NCBI RefSeq assembly: GCF_018617855.1
Contig: NZ_JACSKY010000010.1
Span: 43,722 to 107,721 of the forward strand
Source of the DNA: Exiguobacterium qingdaonense
Lineage (GTDB): Bacteria; Bacillota; Bacilli; Exiguobacteriales; Exiguobacteriaceae
DNA: 64,000 bases
Reading direction: 5' to 3'
Shown here: positions 51,833 through 61,284 of the stretch, in pieces
Layout of the letters: each line of letters begins with the position of its first letter
How positions within the stretch are numbered: position 1 is the stretch's first letter
Position numbers and translations under genes: made by a program
Notes under the pieces: generated by a model
What the model was told of the DNA's origin: nothing
The model's database searches: none
Seen by the model: the letters and a program-made list of their open reading frames with translations, nothing else

Positions 51833-53559
51833 GTCGCTTGTCCCCCTAGTAATTGTTGTGAAACGAGTCGTTGATAGAGCGCGTTCTCGGTCAATAGTTG
51901 CTCGTGTTTCCCGACCCCGCTGATCCGGCCATTCTCTAACACGACGATTTGATCGGCATGTCTGACGGTCGATAGCCGGTGCGCGATGACGAGCGTCGTT
52001 CGTCCGACCATCAGGCGGTCGAGAGCCTCTTGAACGACACGCTCTGATTCAGAATCAAGACTCGATGTGGCTTCATCGAGCAATAAAATTTGGGGATTTC
52101 GTAGCAGTGCCCGTGCAATTGCGAGGCGCTGTCGCTGTCCGCCTGACAAGCGGATGCCACGTTCCCCGATTTCTGTGTCAAGTCGCTGAGGCATCGTCTC
52201 GATGAATGTCCATGCATTCGCCATCTCGCATGCCTCTTGGATTTCATCGTCACTCACTTCGTGTTGGAGCCCGTACGTGATATTTGTCCGAATCGAACCG
52301 GATAGGACGGGGGAGTCTTGCGCGACATAACCGATGATTTGTCGCCATACGTCACGTCCATACGTCTGGATATCCCGGTCGCCATAACGAATCGCACCAT
52401 CCGTCGGTGCATAAAACTGTTCAACGAGGGAGAACAGTGTCGTTTTTCCGGCACCGCTGCGCCCGACGATGGCAGTCGTCGCTCCAGGTGAAACTTGTAG
52501 TGACAACCCTTGGATCACGGGCTCTGTGCCGTAATGGAATGCCACATCCTCAAACGATAATGTGGCTTGTTCGATGAAGTCTTCACGAGTGTCATACGGT
52601 TCTTGGTTCTCGTCAAGCAGTTCAGCGATTCGCTCTGTCGCACCTCTAGCCTTTTGAAGCTTCGTCAAAAATTCACTCATCGTGATGAGCGGGGTGATGA
52701 TTTGGAATAAATAGAGCATGAAGGCGAGCAGTTCCCCTGTTGATAGTGCCCCTGTCGAAACACGATATGCACCGAATCCGAGGATGGCGATCAACATTCC
52801 GGTCAAAGTGACGTTCAAGAGAGGGATGAGAATCGCTTGAATTCGTCCTTCCTTTACCCCATAGTCGAAAAGCGTCTCAATTTTTTTTTGTCCCGTTCTC
52901 ACTTCCGTCTGCTCTGTCGCCTGTGATTTGACGAGACGAATCTCACCTAACAGTTCGGCAAAGAACCCAGATAGATTTCCGAGCTCGTGTTGCGTCTCTT
53001 TGGCGATGATCCGTAGCTTTCTTCCGAGCGGAATGACGATGATCAAAGTCGTCGGTACAGAGAACAAAATGACGAGCGTCATCTGCCAATCGAGTGTGAA
53101 CAGGATGGCGACGGCACCGATAACCGACACGAGAGAGGTCAATAGTCGAACACTCTGCTCGGACAACAACTGTTGAAGCGTCGTCGTGTCATTGTTCAAT
53201 CGGGACACAAGTTCACCTGACTTGATCCCATCGTAGAACGGAATCGGTAGTTTGACGAGATGGTCCCACAGCGTCGTGCGCAAGTTGGCTACGACTCGTT
53301 GACCGACAATATGTAGCCAATAAATCGAAACGGCACTCGTGATGACTTGGATGAGAAATGCGATGATGAAGTAGACGACCCACTCCGGTGTCAACAAGTC
53401 GCTACTCCAACGGTCAACGACTCGTTGCAAAATCAGTGGAATGGCGAGCGATGCCATGGCTTGTAAAAGCGAGATGAGAATGGCACCGACGAACAATCCT
53501 TTCGGAGGATTCGCGATTCTGAATAGTTGGAAAAAAGTTTGCCATGTCGATGTTTTCAT
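51829..53559 (-). CDS. BmrA/LmrA-like homodimeric ABC exporter
   Basis: This 576-residue half-transporter has a six-helix membrane domain and a nucleotide-binding domain. Walker A is GRSGAGKTT, the signature is LSGGQRQRLAIARAL and Walker B is ILLLDEATSSLD with the catalytic Glu present. All sites are consensus, so a homodimer is expected. The N-terminal FRIANPPKGLFVGAILISLLQ resembles BmrA. ATG 53559 has the ribosome site AGAGGAGG 11 nt upstream; a longer frame to 53613 was rejected. It is translationally coupled to the YkwC-like enzyme. Confidence 0.88.
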   Translation of the reverse strand: MKTSTWQTFFQLFRIANPPKGLFVGAILISLLQAMASLAIPLILQRVVDRWSSDLLTPEWVVYFIIAFLIQVITSAVSIYWLHIVGQRVVANLRTTLWDHLVKLPIPFYDGIKSGELVSRLNNDTTTLQQLLSEQSVRLLTSLVSVIGAVAILFTLDWQMTLVILFSVPTTLIIVIPLGRKLRIIAKETQHELGNLSGFFAELLGEIRLVKSQATEQTEVRTGQKKIETLFDYGVKEGRIQAILIPLLNVTLTGMLIAILGFGAYRVSTGALSTGELLAFMLYLFQIITPLITMSEFLTKLQKARGATERIAELLDENQEPYDTREDFIEQATLSFEDVAFHYGTEPVIQGLSLQVSPGATTAIVGRSGAGKTTLFSLVEQFYAPTDGAIRYGDRDIQTYGRDVWRQIIGYVAQDSPVLSGSIRTNITYGLQHEVSDDEIQEACEMANAWTFIETMPQRLDTEIGERGIRLSGGQRQRLAIARALLRNPQILLLDEATSSLDSESERVVQEALDRLMVGRTTLVIAHRLSTVRHADQIVVLENGRISGVGKHEQLLTENALYQRLVSQQLLGGQAT

Positions 53560-53666
53560 TTTTATTAAGTCCTCCTCTCTTCTTACTTTCCCTCTTTCAA
53601 AATCAAGTGTCAAGCCGTCGAAACGGAAGATCGAGTCATGCTAGAATGGATAAGAGGTGATACGTA

Positions 53667-54770
53667 ATGAAATGGATTCACACGGCCGACTGGCATCTAG
53701 GAAAGATTGTCCACGGTCGTCATATGACAGAAGATCAGCGAAAGGTACTATTCCATTCATTTTTGAACATCGTGGACGAAGAAAAACCGAATGCGGTCAT
53801 CATTGCGGGTGACTTGTACGACCGTGCCGTCCCGCCGGTGGAAGCCGTCGATTTGCTCGATGAGATATGGCGAGAACTAGTATTAGAACGTGGCATCCGG
53901 GTCGTCGCCATCGCCGGTAACCATGACTCGGCAGAACGTCTCGAGTATAGTTCGAAGTTGTTGAGAGAAGTGGGACTTCATATCGTCGGTAAACTGGACC
54001 CGACTGCCGGTCCGCTCGAAATCGCAGGCGTCCCATTTTATCCAATCCCGTTCCTTGAGCCGGCACGGGTTCGGCATGTGCTCGGCATCGATTCGATTCG
54101 TACCCATCATGATGCACTAGCGGCCGTCATCGAATCGTACGACATGATAGAGAAAGATGCAGTTTCGATCGGCCATAGTTTTGTAGCGGGCGGACTCGAG
54201 ACCGATTCAGAGCGCCAGTTATCAGTCGGTACCGCCGGACAGGTGGCGAAACACTTGTATGACTCGTTTGCGTATACGGCTCTAGGTCACCTACATAATC
54301 GAGATGCGATTCAAGCAGAACGAATCGCGTACAGTGGCTCATTGATGAAGTACTCGTTTTCCGAGGTCAACCATCAAAAATCGGTCGATGTCCTAGAGTG
54401 GGACGGACGATGGAGACGAAGACGTCGGGCGTTGACGGCTGAACGGGATATGAGACAGATTTCAGGAACATTGAATGAGCTGGTCGCGCCATCGTTTTAT
54501 CAGCAACAAAAGACGGATGATTACCTGAAAATCGTGTTGACTGATGATACGGCGCTACATGATCCGATGGCGAAACTTAGGACCGTCTATCCGAACATCC
54601 TGCACCTTGAACTAGAGTTGTTGCGACGACAGGAACAAACATCTACGTTCGAACGGGAGACACTCGAGAGGAAATCAGTTGAAGAGGTGTATCTTCAGTT
54701 TTTTGAGGCGGTGCATAATCGGACTGCCCCGGATGTCTTGAAACAAATGATTGAAGAAGGTGATGTTTAA
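53667..54770 (+). CDS. sbcD: SbcD: exonuclease subunit (Mre11 family)
   Basis: SbcD is the nuclease of the SbcCD complex that opens hairpins and processes double-strand breaks. The 367-residue protein has the metallophosphoesterase motifs TADWHLGK (Asp8, His10), AGDLYDR, AGNHDSAERL and TALGHLHN. ATG 53667 follows AAGAGGTG. Its stop shares one base with the sbcC start (TAATG). The two genes are co-translated. Confidence 0.95.
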   Translation: MKWIHTADWHLGKIVHGRHMTEDQRKVLFHSFLNIVDEEKPNAVIIAGDLYDRAVPPVEAVDLLDEIWRELVLERGIRVVAIAGNHDSAERLEYSSKLLREVGLHIVGKLDPTAGPLEIAGVPFYPIPFLEPARVRHVLGIDSIRTHHDALAAVIESYDMIEKDAVSIGHSFVAGGLETDSERQLSVGTAGQVAKHLYDSFAYTALGHLHNRDAIQAERIAYSGSLMKYSFSEVNHQKSVDVLEWDGRWRRRRRALTAERDMRQISGTLNELVAPSFYQQQKTDDYLKIVLTDDTALHDPMAKLRTVYPNILHLELELLRRQEQTSTFERETLERKSVEEVYLQFFEAVHNRTAPDVLKQMIEEGDV

Positions 54771-57700
54771 TGAGACCGGTAGAACTAATGATTCAAGCGT
54801 TTGGTCCATATGCGGAACGAGAGACGATCGACTTCACACGTCTAGTGGGGCGCTCGATGTTTATTGTTAGTGGCAGAACCGGCGCCGGGAAGACGACCAT
54901 CTTTGATGCGATGACGTTCGCCCTCTATGGCCGGGCGAGCGGGGCACTTCGAAATGCGAGTGACTTCAGAAGCCAATACGCAAACCCGGAGACGAGGACC
55001 GAGGTAGACTTCTCCTTCACAATTCGTGGCGACCGCTATCGAATCGTACGACAACCTCAGCAGCCCCACCCGAAAAATAAGACACCATACCCGCATGAGG
55101 CAACCCTCTATGAATGGGAGGACGGTTGGAAGCCGCTAGCGACCAAAGTCAATGAAGTTCAAGAGAACATCGAATCGATTCTCCAACTTTCATATGAACA
55201 GTTCAGTCAAATCCTGTTGTTACCCCAAAACCAGTTTAGGCAATTGCTCGACTCGAACTCAAATGAAAAACAGCAAATCTTGCAATCGATCTTTAAGACC
55301 GAGGCATACCGTGCATTTCAGGAGAAGTGGGGCGAGCGCTATAGTGGCTATCGTAAACAGGTGGAGTGGGCGGTCGAACGGACACGCCTCAAACTGTTAG
55401 AACTTGAAGACGAAGCGGTCGAGGACATGTCGATGAGACCAATCGAGGAGATACATCGTTGGCTAGGTGAACGTGAAGAGAGGTTGATTGCGACATGTGA
55501 TGCTCTCGTCAATCAAAAGAAGATTCATGCGAAAACCCTCGACCAAGCGCGAGACGAGCTAGAACAGGCAAAGTCACTCGTCAGTCTTTTCAAAGAACAA
55601 GAAGAAACCGTTCGAGCGCTCGATCTGTATTCAAAAGAAGAACCCGTACGAGACGAAAAGCGCAAGTTACTGCAGAACTTAGAATCTGCTGCAAGCATTC
55701 GCCCGGTCTTTGAACGGTTACAAGAACTGGAGAACCACGTTCGCCGATTGACTGTTGAAGAGAAAACCTCTTCAAAGAGGTTCGAGCAATTGAAAACGAC
55801 TCAATCGAAATTGTTAGATCAGCAATCAGCTCTTGAAACGGATAAGAAAGAGATCCAATCGATTCAAGATCGTCTACGCGTCCTTGATGAAATGATTCCG
55901 AAAATAAAAGAGCGTGCGATGATCATGACGCGTCGCGATGAGTTAGCGAATCGTGCGAAGGAACTCGCTGATTTTAAACAGGCAACTCGATTGCAAGAAC
56001 TGCAGGAACGTGAACGGCAACTTGCCGAGAGTGTGGCATCCGAACCGTCCGAGCGAGCGGTCGATGCCGAGCGTCATGTCGATAAGTTGATTCAGCTTTC
56101 TACGCTTGAATCAAAAGTGGCACGGCTGACAAAGCAACTCGCCGAACATGAGCACGCAGGCAAAGAGATTCATCGACAACATGCAGCTGTACAAGATGAG
56201 GTGTCGACATACAAACATCAAGACCAACTGATGTTAGCAAGGCAACTCAGTGAGACGCTCATAGACGGGGAACCGTGCCCGGTTTGTGGCTCTCGCCACC
56301 ATGAGGTTCCGCAACACGAAGAGATTTTTGAGAATGCGGCTGAGCGAGAAGCGGCGTTGGTTCGACTTGATGAACTCTCAACACGTTTGATTGAGGCGAG
56401 AGCGGACTATCGTTCGCTCCATCAACAACTCGAATCTGCCAGAGAAGAATTCGAGGAAGTAGCGAAAGGCGTCCAGATGAACGGACCATTGACAGAGGAG
56501 CTCAACACATGGCGAACGCACGCTGAGATGTTGCAACGAGAAGAGCGGATTCGTCATGAGAATGAACGGACACTGCGTCAGTTGTCAGCCGACATTAGAC
56601 AATTAGAACAAGCCCGACGCCGACAGTTCGAAGAGCGAGAGCAGATCCTGACCGAACTTGAAGCAACTCAACAACGTCTGCACGCACTCGGTCAAGGTGA
56701 AGAGACAACGTTTGACGCACTACAACGAGAACGTGTTGACCTTCAGCAACGCCTCTCGATTTTACTGAAAAGAGTCGAAGCGTACGACCTCGAGTTTGAA
56801 GCGGTGAAAAAATCACTGTGGAAAGAGGAAGAACGCCTTGCTTTGACACGTGAACAGTTGACCGATGCGACCGAGCAACATGAGACGCAAGAGACCATCT
56901 GGACCAATCAGCTAGAAGTGACACAGCTGACAATAGAACGCTATACAGAAATCGCTCATCAAATCGACGAGCGGGCGATGATTCGTGAGCAAGTGCAACG
57001 TGAAGAGGAGAATGGGATCCGACTTCGACATCGTAAACAGCTGATTGAAGAGAAGTTAGAAAACGTGGAACGACCTGACCTTGAGCAGTCTGAGAGAAAG
57101 CTCAGGGAAATCTCCATGTTATATGAACAGGCTTCAGAACAGCTCGTCACGGCACAGGACGCCTCGAACAGACATCGACAAATTGTATCAGAGTGGGAGG
57201 CGCTTCGAGAGGATACAGCGCTTGAAGAAAGCAAACTACAAACAATCAAACTCATTGCAGATACCGGAAAAGGAATCAATCCACAAAAAATGACGTTTGA
57301 AACATACGTGCAAACGGCTTTCTTTGATCAAATTTTACACGCTGCGAACATCCATCTCGATCAGATGACGAGTGGACAGTTCCGGCTCGAACGTAAAGTG
57401 GAGACGGCGAAAGGAAATGCCAAATCCGGTCTCGAACTGCTCGTCTTCGATGCATATACCGGACAATCTCGGCGTGTTCAAAACTTGTCAGGTGGTGAAG
57501 GGTTCAAAGCATCACTCGCCCTCGCTCTCGGACTGGCAGAAGTGGTACAACAGTTGAGTGGTGGAGTGAGTTTAGAAACGATGTTGATTGATGAAGGATT
57601 CGGAACGCTCGATGCCGAATCTTTAGACCAAGCGATTGAACTATTGGTGTCGTTACAGGCGACAGGTCGACTCGTCGGCGTGATCAGTCATGTCCAGGAA

Positions 57701-57778
57701 CTAAAAGACCGTGTCGATGCCCGAATCGAAGTGAAAAAATCTAGAAGCGGGTCATCGATCCAGCTGATTGTGGAGTGA
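54770..57778 (+). CDS. sbcC: SbcC: SMC-like ATPase of SbcCD
   Basis: This 1002-residue Rad50-like ATPase has Walker A GRTGAGKTT (residues 35-43) and long coiled-coil arms. Between the arms lies the zinc hook CPVC (Cys503, Cys506; GEPCPVCGSRHH). The C-terminal signature NLSGGEGFKASLALALGLAE and Walker B MLIDEGFGTLDAE complete the head. Length and layout are full. It joins SbcD to process DNA ends and hairpins. The next gene begins at or within a few bases of its stop. Confidence 0.95.
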   Translation: MRPVELMIQAFGPYAERETIDFTRLVGRSMFIVSGRTGAGKTTIFDAMTFALYGRASGALRNASDFRSQYANPETRTEVDFSFTIRGDRYRIVRQPQQPHPKNKTPYPHEATLYEWEDGWKPLATKVNEVQENIESILQLSYEQFSQILLLPQNQFRQLLDSNSNEKQQILQSIFKTEAYRAFQEKWGERYSGYRKQVEWAVERTRLKLLELEDEAVEDMSMRPIEEIHRWLGEREERLIATCDALVNQKKIHAKTLDQARDELEQAKSLVSLFKEQEETVRALDLYSKEEPVRDEKRKLLQNLESAASIRPVFERLQELENHVRRLTVEEKTSSKRFEQLKTTQSKLLDQQSALETDKKEIQSIQDRLRVLDEMIPKIKERAMIMTRRDELANRAKELADFKQATRLQELQERERQLAESVASEPSERAVDAERHVDKLIQLSTLESKVARLTKQLAEHEHAGKEIHRQHAAVQDEVSTYKHQDQLMLARQLSETLIDGEPCPVCGSRHHEVPQHEEIFENAAEREAALVRLDELSTRLIEARADYRSLHQQLESAREEFEEVAKGVQMNGPLTEELNTWRTHAEMLQREERIRHENERTLRQLSADIRQLEQARRRQFEEREQILTELEATQQRLHALGQGEETTFDALQRERVDLQQRLSILLKRVEAYDLEFEAVKKSLWKEEERLALTREQLTDATEQHETQETIWTNQLEVTQLTIERYTEIAHQIDERAMIREQVQREEENGIRLRHRKQLIEEKLENVERPDLEQSERKLREISMLYEQASEQLVTAQDASNRHRQIVSEWEALREDTALEESKLQTIKLIADTGKGINPQKMTFETYVQTAFFDQILHAANIHLDQMTSGQFRLERKVETAKGNAKSGLELLVFDAYTGQSRRVQNLSGGEGFKASLALALGLAEVVQQLSGGVSLETMLIDEGFGTLDAESLDQAIELLVSLQATGRLVGVISHVQELKDRVDARIEVKKSRSGSSIQLIVE

Positions 57779-57783
57779 TAGAA

Positions 57784-58566
57784 GTGAAACAGATGGTGAC
57801 AAAGTCTAGTCTCATCAGTCATTTGAAAGAAATCGGAATCAATCCGGGGGAGTCTTTGTTTGTACACACGTCGCTTTCGAAGCTCGGTTGGGTGTGCGGC
57901 GGTGCGCAAACTGTGATTGAGGCGCTTCAAGAAGTCGTGGGACCATCTGGACTGATCATGATGGCGACCCAGACCGGAGACAATTCTGACCCGGCCGAAT
58001 GGGAAGCGCCACCCGTCCCAGTTGAATGGTGGCAAACCATTCGCGCGGAGATGCCACCATATGAAGTAGACAAAACAGCTACTCGGGGAATGGGGCGTGT
58101 CCCAGAACTTTTTCGGAACTATCCGAATGTTCACAGAAGTGCTCATCCGATGTGGTCTGTGGCCGCATGGGGAGAGGGAGCAAAAGAAATCGTGTCCAAT
58201 CATACAATCGATGTCGGGTTCGGTCCAGGTTCACCGATTGAACGAATGATTGAGCGAGATGCCCATATCCTGCATCTCGGGTCACCACTCGATGCGACGA
58301 CGCTTTGGCATTATGCCGAGTACGGGATTGATGGACCGACCAAAACATTTGGGTGTGCCGTTCTTGAGCAGGGAGAGCGTGAGTGGCGTTCATTCGACCA
58401 CGTCGATGTGAATAGCGACCCGTTCGGGGCAATCGGTGAGAACATCGTTAAGCAAAAAGATGTCCGCACGTTCATCATCAATGAAGCCACATGTTATCTG
58501 ATTCCAGCTAGCACATGGGAACCGGTACAGCATGCCCTCATTGCGCTACGGAGCTGGTTAAGATAA
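57784..58566 (+). CDS. AAC(3)-family N-acetyltransferase (YokD type)
   Basis: This 260-residue protein of the antibiotic N-acetyltransferase fold has the N-terminal LFVHTSLSKLGWVCGGAQTVIEAL and VGPSGLIMMATQT. The acetyl-CoA-binding GFGPGSPIERM follows, and later LHLGSPLDATTLWHYAEY. The AAC(3) family acetylates the 3-amino group of aminoglycosides, but chromosomal Bacillus-type members such as YokD are not proven resistance enzymes. GTG 57784 is preferred (GGAG 8 nt upstream); GTG 57775 overlapping the sbcC stop is possible. It seems to be co-transcribed with sbcDC. Confidence 0.87.
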   Translation: MKQMVTKSSLISHLKEIGINPGESLFVHTSLSKLGWVCGGAQTVIEALQEVVGPSGLIMMATQTGDNSDPAEWEAPPVPVEWWQTIRAEMPPYEVDKTATRGMGRVPELFRNYPNVHRSAHPMWSVAAWGEGAKEIVSNHTIDVGFGPGSPIERMIERDAHILHLGSPLDATTLWHYAEYGIDGPTKTFGCAVLEQGEREWRSFDHVDVNSDPFGAIGENIVKQKDVRTFIINEATCYLIPASTWEPVQHALIALRSWLR

Positions 58567-58594
58567 AGAACATAGAATCGAGGGGAAGTAACGG

Positions 58595-59482
58595 ATGAAT
58601 CGTTGGGTGAAACTATTTGGTATTCTGCTACTCATCGTCTTGCTCGTTGCCGGTTTGGCAATCGGGGGAATCTCGGCTCACATAGGTGACCAGTTGACGT
58701 CGCCGGTGCGGGAGACATTGACATATACGCCGAAATCACTCGGATTGAAATACGAGAATGTGACGATTCAATCGGAGGAAGGATATGATTTGTATGGATG
58801 GTGGATTCCTCATCCGACGCCGCGTGCGACGATCGTGTTCGCACATGGTTATGGGAAAAATCGGGAACAGGAAGATTTACCACTAAAAGAACTGATTCCG
58901 GAGTTCCATGAACAAGGGTATCAATTTTTGACATTCGATTTTCGCGGATCGGGAATCTCGGAGGGGGACCGTGTCACAGTCGGTGCCAAAGAGCAATCGG
59001 ATTTACAAGAGGCCATCAAGTACGCACGAGGACGTTCAACTGGACCGATCGTTTTATATGGAATCTCGATGGGTGCAGCGACCGCGCTCTCAACAGCGGA
59101 TGATGTCGAAGTGGATGCCATCATCGCCGATAGCCCATTCAGTGATTTACGTGACTATCTCGAGACGAATCTGCCCGTATGGAGTGACTTGCCGAATGTT
59201 CCGTTCACGCCTGTCATTTTAACGATGACACCTTGGTTTTCAGGGCTTGAGGCCGATCTTGTTTCCCCAATCCGTGACATCGAATCGATTGATGCACCAA
59301 TCTTATTGATTCATAGTGCTGGTGACGACGCGATTCCTGTGTCAGAAAGTGAGAAACTGGCAGAGGGACAGCAACAAGTCGAGCTTTGGGTGACGGACAA
59401 TGATGGTCATGTCAGGTCTTACCATTCATTTAAAACGGAGTATCGTCAGCAAATTTTTGATTTTCTAGAACGGGCGTTATGA
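58595..59482 (+). CDS. Membrane-anchored alpha/beta hydrolase
   Basis: This 295-residue protein has an N-terminal transmembrane helix (about 8-28) and an outside alpha/beta-hydrolase domain. The nucleophile elbow is GISMGA with the catalytic Ser. The acid is in HSAGDDAIP and the His in DNDGHVRSYH. FAHGYGKNREQEDLP carries the oxyanion region. It belongs to the YqkD/bem46-like group of esterases without a known substrate. Ribosome site AGGGGAAG, ATG 58595. A terminator follows the stop. Confidence 0.85.
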   Translation: MNRWVKLFGILLLIVLLVAGLAIGGISAHIGDQLTSPVRETLTYTPKSLGLKYENVTIQSEEGYDLYGWWIPHPTPRATIVFAHGYGKNREQEDLPLKELIPEFHEQGYQFLTFDFRGSGISEGDRVTVGAKEQSDLQEAIKYARGRSTGPIVLYGISMGAATALSTADDVEVDAIIADSPFSDLRDYLETNLPVWSDLPNVPFTPVILTMTPWFSGLEADLVSPIRDIESIDAPILLIHSAGDDAIPVSESEKLAEGQQQVELWVTDNDGHVRSYHSFKTEYRQQIFDFLERAL

Positions 59483-59484
59483 GG

Positions 59485-59511
59485 AAGGGGGCGCATTTGA
59501 CGCCCCTTTTT
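59485..59511 (+). terminator. Terminator after the hydrolase gene
   Basis: GGGGCG (59488-59493) pairs with CGCCCC (59501-59506), with flanking AA/TT, followed by TTTTTG. Confidence 0.82.
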
Positions 59512-59551
59512 GTTATGATTGCAGACGAGACCAATGAAAGAAGGGTGCACT

Positions 59552-60400
59552 ATGGACGTATTACAACTATTACAATTTCTCTTACTCGGTACGCTGATCG
59601 GAATCTTGAGCGGATTTTTCGGGATTGGAGGTGGGATCGTACTGACGCCACTTCTTCTCGTCTTCGGCTATGAGGCGAGTGCCGCAATCGCCCTCAGTCT
59701 TATGTTGACACTCGGTTCGACGACGGCAGGGACCATTTCGCATATACGATTGCGGAATGTGAATGTGTCCCATGCCTTATGGATTGGTGTGTTCGGGATT
59801 GCCGGGACATGGATTGCGACGCCGCTTGTCTTTTATTTAGAAGGAGTGGACGGGGCGACGCTCATCATTTCGCTCGTTTACATCGCGTTACTCTCCTACT
59901 TTGCGATTTCGTTCTTTCGTTCGAAACAGCATGTGGAAGGAAGTGCAGGGGCCGATTCCGTTCCTCGCCTCGGTGTCATTGGCGTGTTTGCCGGGTTCAT
60001 CTCCTCACTGATGGGGGTGAGCGGTGGATTCGTGTTGACCCCGCTTCAAGTCAAGCTTTTGAACACAGAGATGAAACGTGCGGTAGGGACGAGCATTTCC
60101 GCGGCCCTACTCATCGTCATCTCAGGCGTCATCAGTTACGCCGTGGTCGGTGCTGAGACGAACTATTGGCACGGGATCGCCTTGATCGCGGGTGCTATGA
60201 TCGGGTCACCGTTCGGTGCGAAACAATTGCAGCGGTTCAGTTCGCAACATGTGAAAAAAGCGTTAGGAGGATTTTATCTGACGGTATCCGTCAGTGTAGC
60301 GCTCAATCTGATCGGTTGGAATACAGCATCGCTCGTACTCCTCGTCACGTTGGCCCTTCTTTTTATCATCACACTCCTCGTTCGACCACAAAAAAAATGA
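59552..60400 (+). CDS. TauE/SafE family permease
   Basis: This 282-residue integral membrane protein has eight to nine helices. The repeated family motif occurs in both halves: GILSGFFGIGGGIVLTPLLL in the first and GFISSLMGVSGGFVLTPLQV in the second. The family exports sulfite, sulfoacetate or related organosulfur anions, and the substrate here is unknown. ATG 59552 follows GAAGGGTG; an earlier in-frame codon overlaps the previous terminator. A terminator begins at its stop. Confidence 0.9.
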   Translation: MDVLQLLQFLLLGTLIGILSGFFGIGGGIVLTPLLLVFGYEASAAIALSLMLTLGSTTAGTISHIRLRNVNVSHALWIGVFGIAGTWIATPLVFYLEGVDGATLIISLVYIALLSYFAISFFRSKQHVEGSAGADSVPRLGVIGVFAGFISSLMGVSGGFVLTPLQVKLLNTEMKRAVGTSISAALLIVISGVISYAVVGAETNYWHGIALIAGAMIGSPFGAKQLQRFSSQHVKKALGGFYLTVSVSVALNLIGWNTASLVLLVTLALLFIITLLVRPQKK

Positions 60401-60425
60401 ACCCCGTCGTTGGACGGGGTTTTAT
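60400..60425. terminator. Bidirectional terminator between convergent genes
   Basis: AACCCCGTC (60400-60408) pairs with GACGGGGTT (60413-60421) with flanking A and T runs, between the TauE-like gene and the minus-strand small gene. Confidence 0.88.
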
Positions 60426-60619
60426 CGTCTGGCGATATGATCAATGTTCTCTTGAATCTCGCCAACTTTCCCTTTGGCTTCGCGTAATCTCTGCTCAAAA
60501 GCATCTGTGTCACGTTTCTTATGAGACGACTTGTCAACGCCTTGGCGTTGTTTATCATCTGAACGTTGATAAAAATGCGTTGCTCTTTGTAAGCGCTTTT
60601 TAAACGTCGAGTCGCTCAT
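60422..60619 (-). CDS. Small highly charged protein
   Basis: This 65-residue very basic protein (MSDSTFKKRLQRATHFYQRSD, then a Lys/Asp-rich middle and a predicted helix FEQRLREAKGKVGEIQENIDHIARR) has no hydrophobic segment and no recognised family. ATG 60619 is supported by GAAGGGGGTG. The longer frame to 60655 runs through that site. The amphipathic, coiled-coil-like end suggests binding to a partner, but nothing more can be said. Confidence 0.6.
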   Translation of the reverse strand: MSDSTFKKRLQRATHFYQRSDDKQRQGVDKSSHKKRDTDAFEQRLREAKGKVGEIQENIDHIARR

Positions 60620-60683
60620 AAAGACACCCCCTTCCATACTACATGTATTCCACATATAGAATAGGGTAAAACGTTTGAACTAT

Positions 60684-61214
60684 TTATGCAGCAAGGGAAC
60701 GACGAACTTGAATGTTCGCTGAAATTTTTACAGCTAGGACTGCAGCGAGTAGAGCTTTAAGAAAATCTCCTGGTAGAAACGGGATGTTTACTTTAAGCGC
60801 ATCTGCGAACGGTATGCCTAGGACGAACTCGAGTCCGATGCTACCTAATAGATACACGAGGCCTAGACCGAACAAAAGGTTATACCCGATCAATCCCGGA
60901 ATGGAACGATGTCGTTCACTGAACCATCCAATCAAAAATGCTGCAATCGGAAAAGCGATCAAATAACCGACTGTCGGTCCGACAAACGGTGCAAGGCCTC
61001 CTTGACCACTCAAAACGGGAAGACCAATCAGCCCGAGCATTAAATAAACGAGGACCGCCAAAAATCCTTTCCGAGCACCAAACACACCGGCGATCGTCAT
61101 AATTGCTAGCGTTTGAAGCGTAATAGGGACGGGTCCAATCGGAATTTCGATGAAACCGATACTGGCGATGAGTGCTGCGCCAAAGGCGACTTGAGTCATA
61201 CTTTGAATTTTCAT
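60684..61214 (-). CDS. bioY: Biotin transporter substrate-binding component BioY
   Basis: BioY is the S component of an energy-coupling-factor (ECF) biotin transporter. The 176-residue six-helix protein has the family motifs GPVPITLQTLA, GLIGLPVLSGQGGLAPFVGPTVGYLIAFP and the short GDFLKALLA near the end. The ECF module genes are not in this window. Ribosome site AAAGGGG, ATG 61214. A biotin-repressor operator lies directly upstream, so expression should fall when biotin is plentiful. Confidence 0.93.
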   Translation of the reverse strand: MKIQSMTQVAFGAALIASIGFIEIPIGPVPITLQTLAIMTIAGVFGARKGFLAVLVYLMLGLIGLPVLSGQGGLAPFVGPTVGYLIAFPIAAFLIGWFSERHRSIPGLIGYNLLFGLGLVYLLGSIGLEFVLGIPFADALKVNIPFLPGDFLKALLAAVLAVKISANIQVRRSLAA

Positions 61215-61230
61215 ATGTAAACCCCTTTTC

Positions 61231-61259
61231 TGTTAACGTTAACAATATAAAAGTTAACA
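61231..61259 (-). promoter_or_regulatory. BirA (biotin repressor) operator of bioY
   Basis: TGTTAAC (61231-61237) and GTTAACA (61253-61259) are separated by 15 nt, matching the Firmicutes BirA operator pattern. A third half-site, GTTAACA (61238-61244), directly adjoins the first arm, forming TGTTAAC-GTTAACA. The operator starts 17 nt upstream of the ATG. Confidence 0.82.
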
Positions 61260-61284
61260 TTTTGAAAAGGGGATGGCAAGTTTT

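Noticed and set aside
57775..57783. GTG 57775 as the start of the AAC(3)-family gene
   Set aside because: Possible, but GGAG is badly spaced for it (it overlaps the codon) and well spaced for GTG 57784; listed as the alternative.
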